From: Symsagittifera roscoffensis
Taxonomy: Eukaryota; Xenacoelomorpha; Acoela; Convolutidae
Length of the DNA stretch: 64,000 bases
NCBI RefSeq assembly: GCF_963678635.1
Contig: NC_087063.1
Coordinates: 23,070,701 to 23,134,700, forward strand
Direction: 5' to 3'
Both the position numbers and the translations under genes were made by a program. The number at the start of each line of letters is the position of its first letter. Position 1 is the first letter of the stretch. Under the pieces are notes generated by a model that searched no databases, was not told where the DNA came from, and was given only the letters and a program-made list of their open reading frames with translations. Below are positions 10,881 through 21,793 of this stretch, piece after piece.

Positions 10881-13800
10881 TCATTTCCAATGGAACTCCG
10901 GCGGCATTTTGTGATGTTCCAAAATGTAGTTCACATCCAGTTTTTTTGCTTCGATAAATTTTATCTTCCGCTGAGTTTTCCTTGACAGCCAGTTTTTTAT
11001 CACGAACCAGACAACGTGATAGAACATAGGGTAATTCAAAACATATACCTTTCCAAGCCTCTCCGGATAATTTGATCTGTTTAACTCGCCAACGCTTTTT
11101 GCAATTGCATAGTCAAAATGCTTGATTTTGCACCCTTTCAAATCCAAAATTGCAACAAAATCTTGGCTTCCCATTTTATTTAAAAGATCTGTAAGCTTTT
11201 CCTGATAAAAAATGACGAATTTTTTGATGTCCACTTTTCCTACGCCACAATGTTGAGCATGTTTGGCAGGCATGCACAAAACAATTGGTCGCCCTCTCGG
11301 GTCTGTTTCGCTTTCAGGCAGAAATTCGAAAACCTCGGCGTCGATTTGAACTTGAAGCTCTTCATCAGTGACCGGCGTTTTTCTCAGTTCCTCTACGTTA
11401 GCGTCAATTCGCCATTGCAAGTGTTTTTCAATTCCAGTCACTGCATTTGGAAGTGACTTGCGCTGAATGAGCCAACGTCTCAGTTCAAGGTCAGTCATCA
11501 TAAATTGCAACTGTCTCTTCTGCAGCTCAGACCTGTAATTAAGTAAATACAAATCAATGAAGTTAGCAAAAAATTCCCACTAAAAAAATTGATTCAGATC
11601 AAAACTGCTAAGCGCAAATTTATAAATTAGTGAGGAGACATTTTAAAGAAAAATTGAAAATGTTATCGATCTTTTTTTAGATCGAACAAACTGATTTTAT
11701 CTGCTCTGATTTTAAAGCACTTGAAAAACTGTTTTTGCCTACAATCTATGTGAGCAACCCAATTTTGCAAAAAAAAGCATATCAATGCTGTTTTTGAAAA
11801 TTGCAAGCAATTGGAAGTTTGTCCAAAACGCATTTTTTCAGCGCGCACTAACTTGAACAATAAAACTTGCTACACTACTGGCCAAAAATAAGCTTTTTTA
11901 AAATCTCTCTTAAACACCTGTTTTCGAAGATGACTTTGGACAAATTTCGCGAACAATTTAGACAAAAATTTTTACATAGACCAAGAGAAAATGATCAAAA
12001 CTTCCCTACGTTATTATTATTTTGACTTTCGAAACCAAAGTAACGGATTATTTGCGCTCGGGTAGTTTTTTTCTTCAGACAAATTTCGATTTTTTAACTA
12101 GAAATTTTTGACAGAACTTTTGTACATAATTCAAAAAATATTGCTGTTCTGAGCTTAAATTTGAAAAGATATTTCACTATGATGATTTTTCAGAAAGTCA
12201 TGGGATTTAAACATTGCCTTTTGGCTAATTTGGTACAATTAACGCGCGAGCGGAGATTTAATCCGTCTTAAAACATATAAATTGTTCCAAATTGGTTGAA
12301 TCAGGGGCTCTTTTTCCTTTTCCCCCCAGCTACAAATTTTTATAAATAAAATTTTTGTTCACATTGTCCGATTTTTATGAAAATTGACATGCAGACTGAT
12401 TATTCCATAACAAACATATTTGGTCTTCATAATTAACCTTGTAAAACCACTCGTTAGACCATAAAAATGATGGTCGTGTGAGGTGGGGGGAAGAGGAAAA
12501 AGAGCCGAATCAGGTTATTTGCCATAATTTTTATGTTACTAGGAGCGAAGTATACAACTTTGTACTCTAAAATGCGTGAGGGGGTTGATTTTCACAAAAA
12601 TTCTCAAAATTAGAAGAAAAAATTCACCTTTCTCAATACATTTAATTTTTTTCATGTTATAACTGTTCCATAGACGTTAAAAGACAGTCCGAACATTCAA
12701 GGCTTCGCCCTGATACTAGCAGTCTTGTTGTTCCGACTTTCGTAACGAAAGTAACGGAACTTTTAGGCTCGGGTGGTTTTTTCTCCAGAGAAAATTCGAC
12801 TTTTTAATTGGTCATTTTTGACGGAATTTTCTTTTATTCAAAAAGTATAGTTGTCTTAAAATTAAATTTGAAAAAATATTTCACCTGCGATTATTTTTCG
12901 TAAAGTTATGGGGGTTCAAAGATTGCCATTTTGGCCAATTTGGAACTAATAACGCGCAATATTTCGCACTATTAGGGCGTAAGCGAAGATTTGATCCGCC
13001 TAAGAAATCATCCCAAATTGCTTGAAGGAATCTTTTTTGCCATAGTTGATTTGTTACTAGGAGTTGAATCTATCACTCCGTACTTTCAATGGGAAGTGGG
13101 GGAATGATTTTAAAAATCTCAAATTTAAAAATTTTTTCTTTCGATTTTATTTCTTGTTATAACTGCTCCATAGACCTGAAAAGGCAATCGGATCATTCAG
13201 GGATTCACCCTGATACGATTATTCTTGTTTAACTTTGGTTTCAAGTAGTAAACATTGTTTTCCGCTTCCGAAATGTTGTCACCATCTGCAAGTTGTTCAA
13301 AACGCGTGAAACTGTAAGCAGCTGAGTTCAGTAAAGTTATCTTGCAGAACAGTTCAATAATTTCGCATAAGGTATCACGTTGCATCAACTACATCTTTTT
13401 CGAGAAAGCTCACAGCGATGCAAAGCTTCGTGCAAATGTTGAAAACTGAACTTTTTAGAAGCGGAAATAACTGGTAAGCACTTGAAACCAAAATTTTATA
13501 ATTGCATAGAGGAGAGCTCTGATCATTTGATTTTGGTCTTTCTAAAAACTTAACTGAAATTCCCCGTGAAAGTTGTCCAAAAAGATGCTTGATAACAAGC
13601 ATTTAAGAGAGAAAAACCCTGATTTTGCGCTTAATTTTGGCCAATAGTGTGTAACAATTATTTGAATAAATTTGCTAAAAATAGATGTTATCAAACCTTA
13701 GTATATGAGATCTTTTTGTTGGGGGTCGCACTTTTAAGGCTAAAGGAGTTCCGAACAGGAAAGTTGTTAAGGACTGTAATCAAGCAAAGTACCTTAACGT

Positions 13801-14082
13801 TTCTATCACACTTTGTGGAATTTTGGTGCGGCTGGAAGTTGAAGATGAGTGAGAAGCTTCGCTGTGATTACTTTGTCCGTCCAAATTACTCAAACTTGCC
13901 GTTTCTTCTGTTTGGTGAGACAGACCATCCGAAAGCGAAGGTGACTTAGCTTCGTTTACGACTGCGTCGGCGCTTTTGTTGCTTTTTTCCACATTCACAT
14001 CCTCGCGATGGTTCCGAGACCCGAAAGATGATATGCTCTTGGAACTGTTCTTGCGCTTCATTTTATCTTTATCATGGCCCAT
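10881..14082 (-). CDS. SEC14-like CRAL-TRIO domain lipid-binding protein, two exons
   Basis: Predicted cytosolic lipid-binding/transfer protein of the SEC14 family. Exon 1 is 14082-13793 and exon 2 is 11532-10881. The intron begins GTACTT and ends ATTACAG and splits an AGG codon after its second base, so the joined frame is open and reads IETLRSELQKRQLQFMM. About 313 residues. The first 95 or so are Ser/Lys-rich and look disordered. Then comes a CRAL-TRIO-N helical segment (LRRWLIQRKSLPNAVTGIEK), followed by the CRAL-TRIO fold with DPRGRPIVL, FVAILDLKGC, NYPERLGKVYVLNYP, and a C-terminal KTQRKIKFIEAKK and PPEFHW. ATG 14082 is the first after an in-frame stop; a GTG six codons upstream is not used. 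The ligand is unknown. The intron carries two R repeats and a hAT-like MITE. Confidence 0.88.
12013..12728 (+). repeat. R repeat copy 1, inside CRAL-TRIO intron
   Basis: Copy of the dispersed R family (about 500 bp). It begins near GACTTTCGAAACCAAAGTAA and ends GGCTTCGCCCTGATACTAGC and then AGTCTTG. Internal landmarks are ATTAACGCGCGAGCGGAG and CATAGACGTTAAAAG. It is lengthened by the MITE at 12306-12506. It is directly followed by copy 2 in the same orientation. Confidence 0.85.
12306..12506. mobile_element. hAT-like MITE (GGCTCTTTTTCC family), copy 1
   Basis: 201 bp. Starts GGCTCTTTTTCCTTTTCCCC and ends with its inverse, GGGGGGAAGAGGAAAAAGAG plus CC. It is flanked on both sides by GAATCAGG (12298-12305 and 12507-12514), an exact 8-bp target duplication. 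It sits inside R copy 1 within the CRAL-TRIO intron. Non-coding. A second copy in the opposite orientation is at 29383-29586. Confidence 0.9.
12729..13229 (+). repeat. R repeat copy 2, tandem with copy 1
   Basis: About 500 bp. Starts TTGTTCCGACTTTCGTAACG, carries AACGCGCAATATTTCGC in the middle and ends near CACCCTGATACGATTATTCT. The 5' end forms a small hairpin (ACTTTCGTAACGAAAGT). The tandem join with copy 1 is seamless. Confidence 0.85.
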
Positions 14083-14109
14083 TTTGGTATATTTGTCCAC
14101 TTTTTTGTT

Positions 14110-14860
14110 TTTCAGTTTCTTGGTTTAGTTGGTTGAGTAGTAAATGATTTTTTGCTATTTTTGTTTTGTTTTAAGGAGTTCAGTTTCTGTTTGAGTGTAA
14201 GTTTTGTAAGTTTTCCTGGAGTAGTATGCAAAGTATAGTATAAAGTGGGTAAAGTGAGCAGTTTATATTGGTTTCAAATTTTGGTCAAGTCATTGTCAGT
14301 CAAGTGAGTCTCAAGTAGGTTTTAAGTGAAAGTAAAAGTTAGTTTTTCAGAAGTCATGCAGCACCATAAAGTCAAACTTTTCCCGCTTTTTCTACATCCG
14401 AATTTCAGCCTGGTTTTGTGACATTTAATCACTGTATATATGTCGATTGCAGAAACCATCATAGCATAGCGTTTTCAGAGTTTGAAAACAGCTGAATTAA
14501 AATATACAGCATGCAATTCAGATGTACCACTTTTGCTGCAGTGTTTGATGCATATAACCCGGGCCCAGGTTGTGGTTTTAGGACTTTTTATTCTGCTGGA
14601 AGCTCTGAAATTTTGAAAACTGTTTTTGAAATTTGAAGTCATTGTTGCCCCATCTGTTTTTGCGCCATCTGAGCTGACGGTATTCGGGAGCCAAGTTTGC
14701 CTTCTTCTTAAAAATCAATTTGAATCTACCAAGTAATTGTTTTTGGACCATGAAGCAAACCTTTTAGTACTTAACGGAACAAGCACTTCAAAAATCAATT
14801 CCTCCGTGATAAAAACAGGTATTAAAAAATGTATGGGATTGGGTTTTTTTTAATATATTT
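14110..14860. other. Upstream region of the CRAL-TRIO gene, no other gene seen
   Basis: Contains the presumed promoter of the - strand CRAL-TRIO gene. An ATATAAAC box lies about 180 nt before its ATG (near 14260 on the - strand), but nothing proves its use. The rest is AT-rich and unremarkable. Confidence 0.35.
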
Positions 14861-17050
14861 TTTTGAGGCGCTGTGGAAAATTTTTTCACTTTTTTCAAAA
14901 GTTTAGTTTTTCTCATAAATTACTCAACCGCTTTCCAAAAAATTGTAATGGGAAATCCGCCAAATTCCCTGTGTGCCTGCATAATCCCCTAGTCTCTTTT
15001 TACCTTACCCCACTTTCTACAGCCTTCAAAAAAGTGTGTGAGGGTAATTTTTGATCCAAATTTTTGGACTTTTGTACATTTTCTCGAAAATTTTTCTCCC
15101 AAATTATATTTTTTGGGTTGAAGGGACAAAAAGGGCTCAACAGGAAGCTCCCCTGCATAAGCTGCCACGTCCAAAATTTTACACAAAAAGTTATGGCCCT
15201 CAGAAAAGCCAAATTTTCGATTTTGTGACCGTCTTTTAATCTTTTTGACTTTTCTCAAAAACTACAATCCCAAATCTGAGATTTTGGGTTCATTGTATAG
15301 AATCAAATGTGGGAAGCTCCCTTGCACAGGTGGCTATACCCAAATTTTTTTACTCAAAAAGTTATAGCCCTCGGAAAAATCAAATTTTTTTGACCGTGTT
15401 TTGAAACTTTTTGACTTTTCTCGGAAACTACCCGCACCGAGCGCCCATGGATCATAATCGATTATAATGTCATAATATGGTCAGCATCTAAAAAATGACA
15501 AAATAATCGGTTATAATCCATTAAAAATGGAATATAATCCTAATACTTTTTATCCCAATAAAATCCATTATAATCGATTATAATCGATTATAATGGATTT
15601 TTTCGAGGGGTTATTCATGATAATTACAATTTTGTTCGAAATTATTTCATTTCCTGTTTAGTGTAGTTGCTACGTGTTATGTTTCATAAAATGTTACATT
15701 TCAGAAAAAAATTTATATATTTTTTTGTCTCTACTTTTTCTAATTCATCGCAGTTTAACACTTCATTTTACTGTGTTTTTACCACAACCCCCCTCCCCCC
15801 ACCCCCTGCTTACCAACCCCCCTTCCCCAGTTCATCAACCCCCACCCCCCCCCCCCCCCCAGTTTACCCCTCCCCCCAGCCAGTTAAGCCCCCAGTATAC
15901 TACCACCCACCAGTTTACTAGCCCCCACCCCAAGTTTACCCCCTCCCACCATTTACCCTTCTCCAGTTTACCCTGCCCCTTTAGATGGGGGGGGGGGGGC
16001 TGGTAAGAAAGCTTCAGGGGGCGAGGGGATAACCAGTTTAACCCCCCCCCCCCTCCCCCGGTTTTTTTACCATCCCCCCCCCCCCCCCCCCCGGTTTACT
16101 TCCCCATCCCCCCAGTTTATACCCCTCCAGTTTACACCCCTCCCCCCAGTTTACCCTGCCCCTTTAGTTGGGGAGGGGGGATAAAAAGCCTTGAGGGGGC
16201 GAGGGGACGAAGTTGAGACATGGCATTTAGTAAAAGACAGGGCATAAATTCTGCAAACTTCTCGCAAAATTTGCAAAATTTTGCAAAAATAATCGAATTT
16301 TGTTCTAAAAATGAAATGGATTATAATCAATTATAATGGATTATAATGGATTTTCATTTCAAAATAATCGATTATAATGGATTTTTTTGGCAAAAATAAT
16401 CGATTTCAGTGACAAAAATAACGGATTTTAATCGATTAAAATGGATTTTAATGGATTATTTTCGTTCAAAAATAATCGATTATAATGACTATATAATCGA
16501 TTTCGTGGTCTGAATTTTACATCCGTAAGGGATTATAATCGATTATTTTTGTCTCGGGAATCCATTATAATTGATTAGAATCCATGGGCGCTCGGTGCGG
16601 GTACCATCCCGAATCTGAGGTTTTGGTTTCAATGGGTAGAACGGGTTGTGGGAAGCTCACCTGTCTACAAAGCTACGCCCAATTTTTTTTACACAATAGA
16701 TTCCCTCGGAAAATTCAAATTTTCAATTTTGTGACTGTTGTTTGAAATTTTTTTTGACTTTTCTCAAAAAATTCCCCTTCAAATCCAAGATTTTCGTTTC
16801 AATGGGTAGAACGGGTGTGTGACGCCCAAAAAACAAACGATTGCGCCCAATTTTTCACACAAAAAGATATGGCCCTCGGAAAAATCGATGTTTTGATTTT
16901 TATCCGTTTTATTGAACTCAATCTGATATCAAGGGTTTAGTCGATGCAACATGTTATGGGAAACCCCCGTGCATAAAATACTACGCCATAAAATTTGTTC
17001 AAAAACAATTATGTCTCACGGGAAATTCCAAAATCATTGAAACTTCACGC
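14860..17050 (+). repeat. Degenerate satellite, units of roughly 150-200 bp, interrupted by a TIR element
   Basis: About six diverged head-to-tail units, recognisable by TTTTGACTTTTCTCAAAAAC, then AATCCCAAATCTGAGATTTT, then GTGGGAAGCTCCC and AAAAAGTTATAGCCCTCGGA. Units start near 14870, 15070, 15245, 15412, 16755 and 16905. The unit starting near 15412 is cut at 15430/16602 by the inserted 1171-bp element. No coding capacity. Short open frames on both strands here are by-products of the repeat. Confidence 0.8.
15431..16601. mobile_element. 1171-bp TIR element with TA target duplication and ATAATCGATTATAATGG arrays
   Basis: The ends are near-perfect inverted repeats of about 22 bp (CCCGCACCGAGCGCCCATGG at the left), flanked by TA on both sides. 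Restoring the site by removing the element and one TA gives AAACTACCATCCCGAATCTG, which matches the uninterrupted satellite unit AAACTACAATCCCAAATCTG at about 15258-15280. Both subterminal zones (about 15450-15600 and 16310-16580) are packed with palindromic AATCGATTATAATGGATT-like motifs, roughly a dozen or more. The core (about 15780-16190) is a C-rich tract with repeated CCCCAGTTTACCCC. No transposase frame is seen. The TA duplication suggests Tc1/mariner mobilisation, but the TIR matches no family I recognise. Confidence 0.85.
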
Positions 17051-17059
17051 AATAAAATA

Positions 17060-17450
17060 ACTAGGTTTAAATTTTTGATCCCACATCGAAACAACAAAAA
17101 CAAAAATTATCAAACAGGCACCTCTAGTTTTAGCTGGGGCCCTAGTTCAGTAATGTTTGTTGCATTGGGCATGTAAATTGCTGCAATGCGATAATAATGC
17201 AGACCACGTGATATGGATTTCAATAGGGGTTTTTGATTCACAATCGAGAGACCCAATAATCAAAGCCTCCAACCCCCAACCTTTCAGTTTACAATCTTCT
17301 ATTCGTAGTCGAAGATTCGAAATTCAAAGCGTAGGCGGAAAAAAATTTCGTCCTGTGTAATTTAGTCGAAATGCGAGGGAGAAAGTTCATGCTCAAAAAC
17401 TTTTAAGTAATTGCAGCACGCAAAATAATGAGTTATGTCTGCGTAAAATC
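17060..17450. other. Short non-coding stretch
   Basis: No recognisable gene or element. A 67-codon open frame at 17157-17360 has no recognisable similarity. Confidence 0.4.
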
Positions 17451-17459
17451 CCATGAAAC

Positions 17460-17850
17460 AGCATGGGACCGGCGCGACCAAACTCAGCCATTTCAAGACT
17501 TATGGAGACGGCGCGGTTGAGACAAGATGGAGACGGCGCAAGTCAAAATGTAACGCCGCTGCCGGCTTGGCCGGCGCGACCAAAAAGTGCCACTTCCAGA
17601 CTTTCGCGGCAGAGGTGGAGACGGCGCTGTTTTCACGACCAAGGCGGAGACGACGCGATTAAGACAAAAATCTCTCGCGGTTTTTGCGATTGAGGTGGAG
17701 ACGGCGCAAATTTGGCAACCAAAATGGAGACGGCGCGACTCAAACTGCAACGGCGCGACTGGCCTGGCTGGCGCGACCAAAAATTGCTATCTCCAGACTT
17801 TCGCGATCAAGGCGAGGACGGCCCGACTTTCCAGAACAAGTGATTGACGG
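17460..17850 (+). repeat. GC-rich minisatellite island (GGAGACGGCGCGAC)
   Basis: A sharp GC-rich island in AT-rich surroundings. The core GGAGACGGCGC recurs many times with variable spacers. A longer unit starting GGCGCGACCAAA and continuing to CCAGACTTTCGCG recurs near 17470, 17572 and 17770, so the higher-order period is about 100-200 bp. Several overlapping open frames on both strands exist only because stop codons are rare in this composition; none resembles a protein. Confidence 0.8.
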
Positions 17851-17859
17851 ATATGTCAT

Positions 17860-18440
17860 CAATAGGAACCGGCTGGCTACAAAACGAAAACTACTAGAGA
17901 AGATAGCTCGATCAAGGTTTCATGAATCCTATTCAAAAAACCTTGATTCAGTCAAGTAACACTTACAGTTCTTTTGGTGACAAAACTCATCAAGTTTTTT
18001 TTGTCAACAAAGTTTGACCGTTCCGAAACTAACGGAAAAAAAACGATTCAACGTCACAACTAGTACAGCGCATCCACTTAAATACAATTATATCAATAAA
18101 ATATACAGATTCGTAACTTTTGAAAGATTTTCAAACTACTTTTCATTGATGTGATCAAAAAGTCTGCAACAGCTTTTTTTGGACGTTTGTTTCGTACAAA
18201 AAAGAGTTATCAGATCAAGTAAAGGTAACTGACTCAATCAAAGAGTTTATTTTTGAACCAAATAAGGAGAGGAGATGACTAACTCAAGGTGAAATACATC
18301 AAAGGATTGAAAAAACAGTTGGAACAAAGCTAATAGTGATACAACTTTTGCATATATGTTAAGAAACTTGATGATTTTTTGCACACATGTTATAAAAAAC
18401 ATTTAAAAATTTTGCACAAAAGTACAAATACTTGATCATT
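17860..18440. other. AT-rich stretch, nothing recognised
   Basis: No coding or structured feature supported. Confidence 0.4.
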
Positions 18441-18442
18441 TT

Positions 18443-18665
18443 TTGCAGTTCCTCTTCAAAAAAACTGAAACATGTTTGGCATCTTGTCAAAAAAGTGAAA
18501 TAATTTTCGCTTCTTGTCAAAAAAACTGAAATAGTTTTTGCTTTTTGTTAAAAAAGTTGAAGCAGTTTTGGCGTCTTTTCAAAAAAACTGAAATATTTTT
18601 TGCATTTTATTGAAAAAACTGAAAAAACGTTTGCAGCTTCTAAAAAAATCAGAAGAAAATATTGC
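18443..18665 (+). repeat. Minisatellite of about 36 bp, six units
   Basis: Degenerate tandem units built on TTTTTGCTTCTTGTCAAAAA followed by AACTGAAATAG. Unit starts fall roughly every 36 bp from about 18443. Non-coding. Confidence 0.8.
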
Positions 18666-18669
18666 ATCT

Positions 18670-20940
18670 AGTTTATGAGTTTCAGGATATTTTTGCATAT
18701 TCTTTGAACAACCGAGACAATTTTTCTTTTTTCTTGCAAATTGTGATGAACAGCGCGAGTTGATGAAATAACATTGAAAAAAAATCTGTTTTTTTTACTG
18801 AGTGTAAAGGCATTTGATTATTTGAAATGTGAAATGAAATTTATTAAACGTAGTAACAATTGATCGCGAATTGAATCAATCAGGAGTATTTGGATAATTC
18901 TGGGTTACGATTTATTTTTCGTACAGATCACTGGAAATTAAAACTGCATATTAACCTGAATTAAAGCTGGAAAGAGCTTGTCACATAGCAGTAGTCAGAG
19001 GTAACAATGACTTTTGCTTAGTGTTGTGGATTTATATTGAAGCACTAACGCCTACACATTTTCCAGATTTGGAAAATTTACACAAAAGTTCTTTTTTTTA
19101 GTTCTAACTCCTTTTAGTTTAATTAAATGACTTATACTGTTAACTTCCCTTTTAATTCAATATCAAAATCATTCGTCTTAGTTTTCTACATCTGACCAGT
19201 TTACTCATCTATTCAAAATGTACTCAAGAAAAGACACTAGTTTCAATTGTATTGAATTTTCAAAAAATCATACAAGAATTAGTAGATTTGCTTGGTCCCA
19301 AAATCTTTACTAGGGCAAGTTTACTTTGGAACCTGCTTCTAAGTACTCAAGAAAAATGAGTTGGTGCAACTTAAAAAAACATCATTTTTATCTTGGTGAA
19401 AAAGAAGGAGAAGCAACATCGGCAGTTTAAAATAATGTTATTCATGATGCTGAAAAACCTTAGACTCGTTCCTATATTGAAACTCACTTCTGACAAAGAG
19501 TCAAATATGGATCAAGATCTTGCCATCTGTAACAAAGTGTAAGACATAGCAACTTATAATAGAAGACGAGTTTGTGTCACGATCAAGAAGTTTATTGTTA
19601 ACAAGTCTCCCTAAATTCAAATTTGGCTCTTCAATGAAAAAGAGAAGGAAACAATGAAACAAGTTGACTATGTCAACTATACTTTGAACAAATTCAGAGA
19701 GCTGTCCCAAATATAAGGAGACTTTTTGTTTGTTGAGAACTGTAATGTCCAGTAAATTGTTTTATTTACGTTTTTTTTGTTTATAAATATAAATTTTTAT
19801 CCTCCGAACTACTTTTTCATTAAGTATTCGATTTGAACAGTATGAATGGATTATCGCTTTTTCAAAAAACTTAATCTGAAAACTTCACACTAAGTTGGGA
19901 CTTTTTCAAATTGTTCTACAAAAACAGTCCCGAAATTATTCGCTAACTGTCATAAAATCACAAAAGATATCAAAAAAGCAGAATTTTGAAATATAAAAAC
20001 AAAAATCCCATTTTGAGTCGATTCTGCATAGTGGTAGAAGAAAAATTTTTATTGAATACCGATCCGATACCAAAAGGTAGATTTTATAGAAAGAAATAGA
20101 AAACGAAAATCAACCGAAAAGTAATCAATCTTTTTAACTACAGAGAAAACAAAATAAAAATTGGTCAATAAGTTTCCCTCATTACTAGGTTATGTGAAGT
20201 CATTCAAAATAACTTGTATCATTGTTGGCGAATGCACTGTAGAAAAAAACGCAGAGATATCGAATGAAACCCTTACAATTTTTGAGATAAGAAAGCAAGC
20301 TTTTTGTCCTGTACGAAAAAAAAAACTATGTTTAATTTTGCACCTGTGTTGTTTTGGACCCGGACATAATATTCAAAAAAATGGACCCATTTTTTCTTTT
20401 TGGAGGTCTAATTGGATACGGAAATTCATTTATGGAATTTTTTTTGCAAACTACAAAATCTTTAGACTACATGCAACTATACATGACTCTGCTGGATCAC
20501 TTGCTGTGAAAGTTACTACAAAAAAAAGACCTAGATTTTGTTTTGTTTCACCCAGTCTTCCCAGTTTATGTTTTCTAGGTCACTCTACTGGTCTTTTTGC
20601 CTGTATATGATGAAAAAAATTGTTTCATCAAAACTTGCATTGTTCGATTGTTTGTTATTTCAGAGAAAACAGTTAATGTAATGAACTTGAATGTTTTGGA
20701 TATTGAAATTTTTGAAAACAAAATAGTAAAAGAATAAGGAAATTATAAGGCTGGAAACATTTTAGGATATTCCTTTCTTCCTCCAAAAAATCTAAAGCAA
20801 CAGCCCAACCTACTTGGTGTACAAAGATTTTCATAGAATCAGTTGGAGCAAAGGTTACAAAAAGTATGCTGAACTTGAAAGAATAATGAAAGTCTAGTAG
20901 CCTCAGAAACAGAACTTTTTGCAAAAGGTTATGAAAAAAT
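18670..20940. other. AT-rich stretch before the Polinton fossil
   Basis: Open frames at 19501-19710 (-), 20161-20610 (+) and 20673-20924 (-) show no recognisable domain. Part of this stretch may belong to the decayed Polinton-type element that becomes recognisable from about 20950, but I could not support that. Confidence 0.35.
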
Positions 20941-21593
20941 TGAAATTCTGTCAGAATTTTAGAAACAAAGGTTACAAACTTGGATGACTAAGCATTTCCA
21001 AAAATTCAGAAGTTGATTTTCAGAGATGAAGAATATGATTGGAGGGGTAGCAACTATCCATTTTGTCACGCAAAAGAGTTTTCCCTATGCAGATAGAAAA
21101 GCATTTGCTTACGGAACATGTTCTCTTTTTAATAACAAATTGTAAATAATAACAAATTTGTCTTTCCTTTTTTGAGTTTTAATTATTTGTTATTGTGGAG
21201 TTTTTTTTGGTGTTAAGAGGATGGATCAAGGTGATAAGCCGTAACTTTAGAAAAGTTTGTTTTGATGAAGAAAATCATGAACGAAAATCAAGAAATAAGT
21301 ATGGAAGTACGTTTAGTAGATCTCTTTTAGTTTTTCCCGGCCAATTTTTTGTTATAGTTTTGATGCTACTATGTGAAATCGTTCAATTAACCTTATCCAC
21401 AGTATATGAAGAAACGACAGCTTCGGTAGCTATCTTATCAAGTACGGTCGGTTACATTTTACCTTCTTCAAAGCCATGATTAGAATAATACCTACAAAAA
21501 AAAGTTTTTTATTTCCCTAGTTGATCCAAGTGGATCTGAAAAATCTAGTTTTTTTTTGATTGGTTGAAACTTGATACTTTTCAACCAGCAATT

Positions 21594-21793
21594 NNNNNNN
21601 NNNNNNNNNNNNNNNNNNNNNNNNNNNNNNNNNNNNNNNNNNNNNNNNNNNNNNNNNNNNNNNNNNNNNNNNNNNNNNNNNNNNNNNNNNNNNNNNNNNN
21701 NNNNNNNNNNNNNNNNNNNNNNNNNNNNNNNNNNNNNNNNNNNNNNNNNNNNNNNNNNNNNNNNNNNNNNNNNNNNNNNNNNNNNNNNNNNNN
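21594..21793. other. Assembly gap (200 N)
   Basis: Exactly 200 N, the usual placeholder for a gap of unknown length. Open frames crossing it are artefacts. Confidence 0.99.

Noticed and set aside
15667-16006. Proline-rich open frames
   Set aside because: They come from the C-rich core of the TIR element and overlap in two frames.
17453-17959. Several overlapping open frames on both strands
   Set aside because: They are by-products of the GC-rich minisatellite; residues are repeat-like Arg/Ala/Thr strings with no domain.
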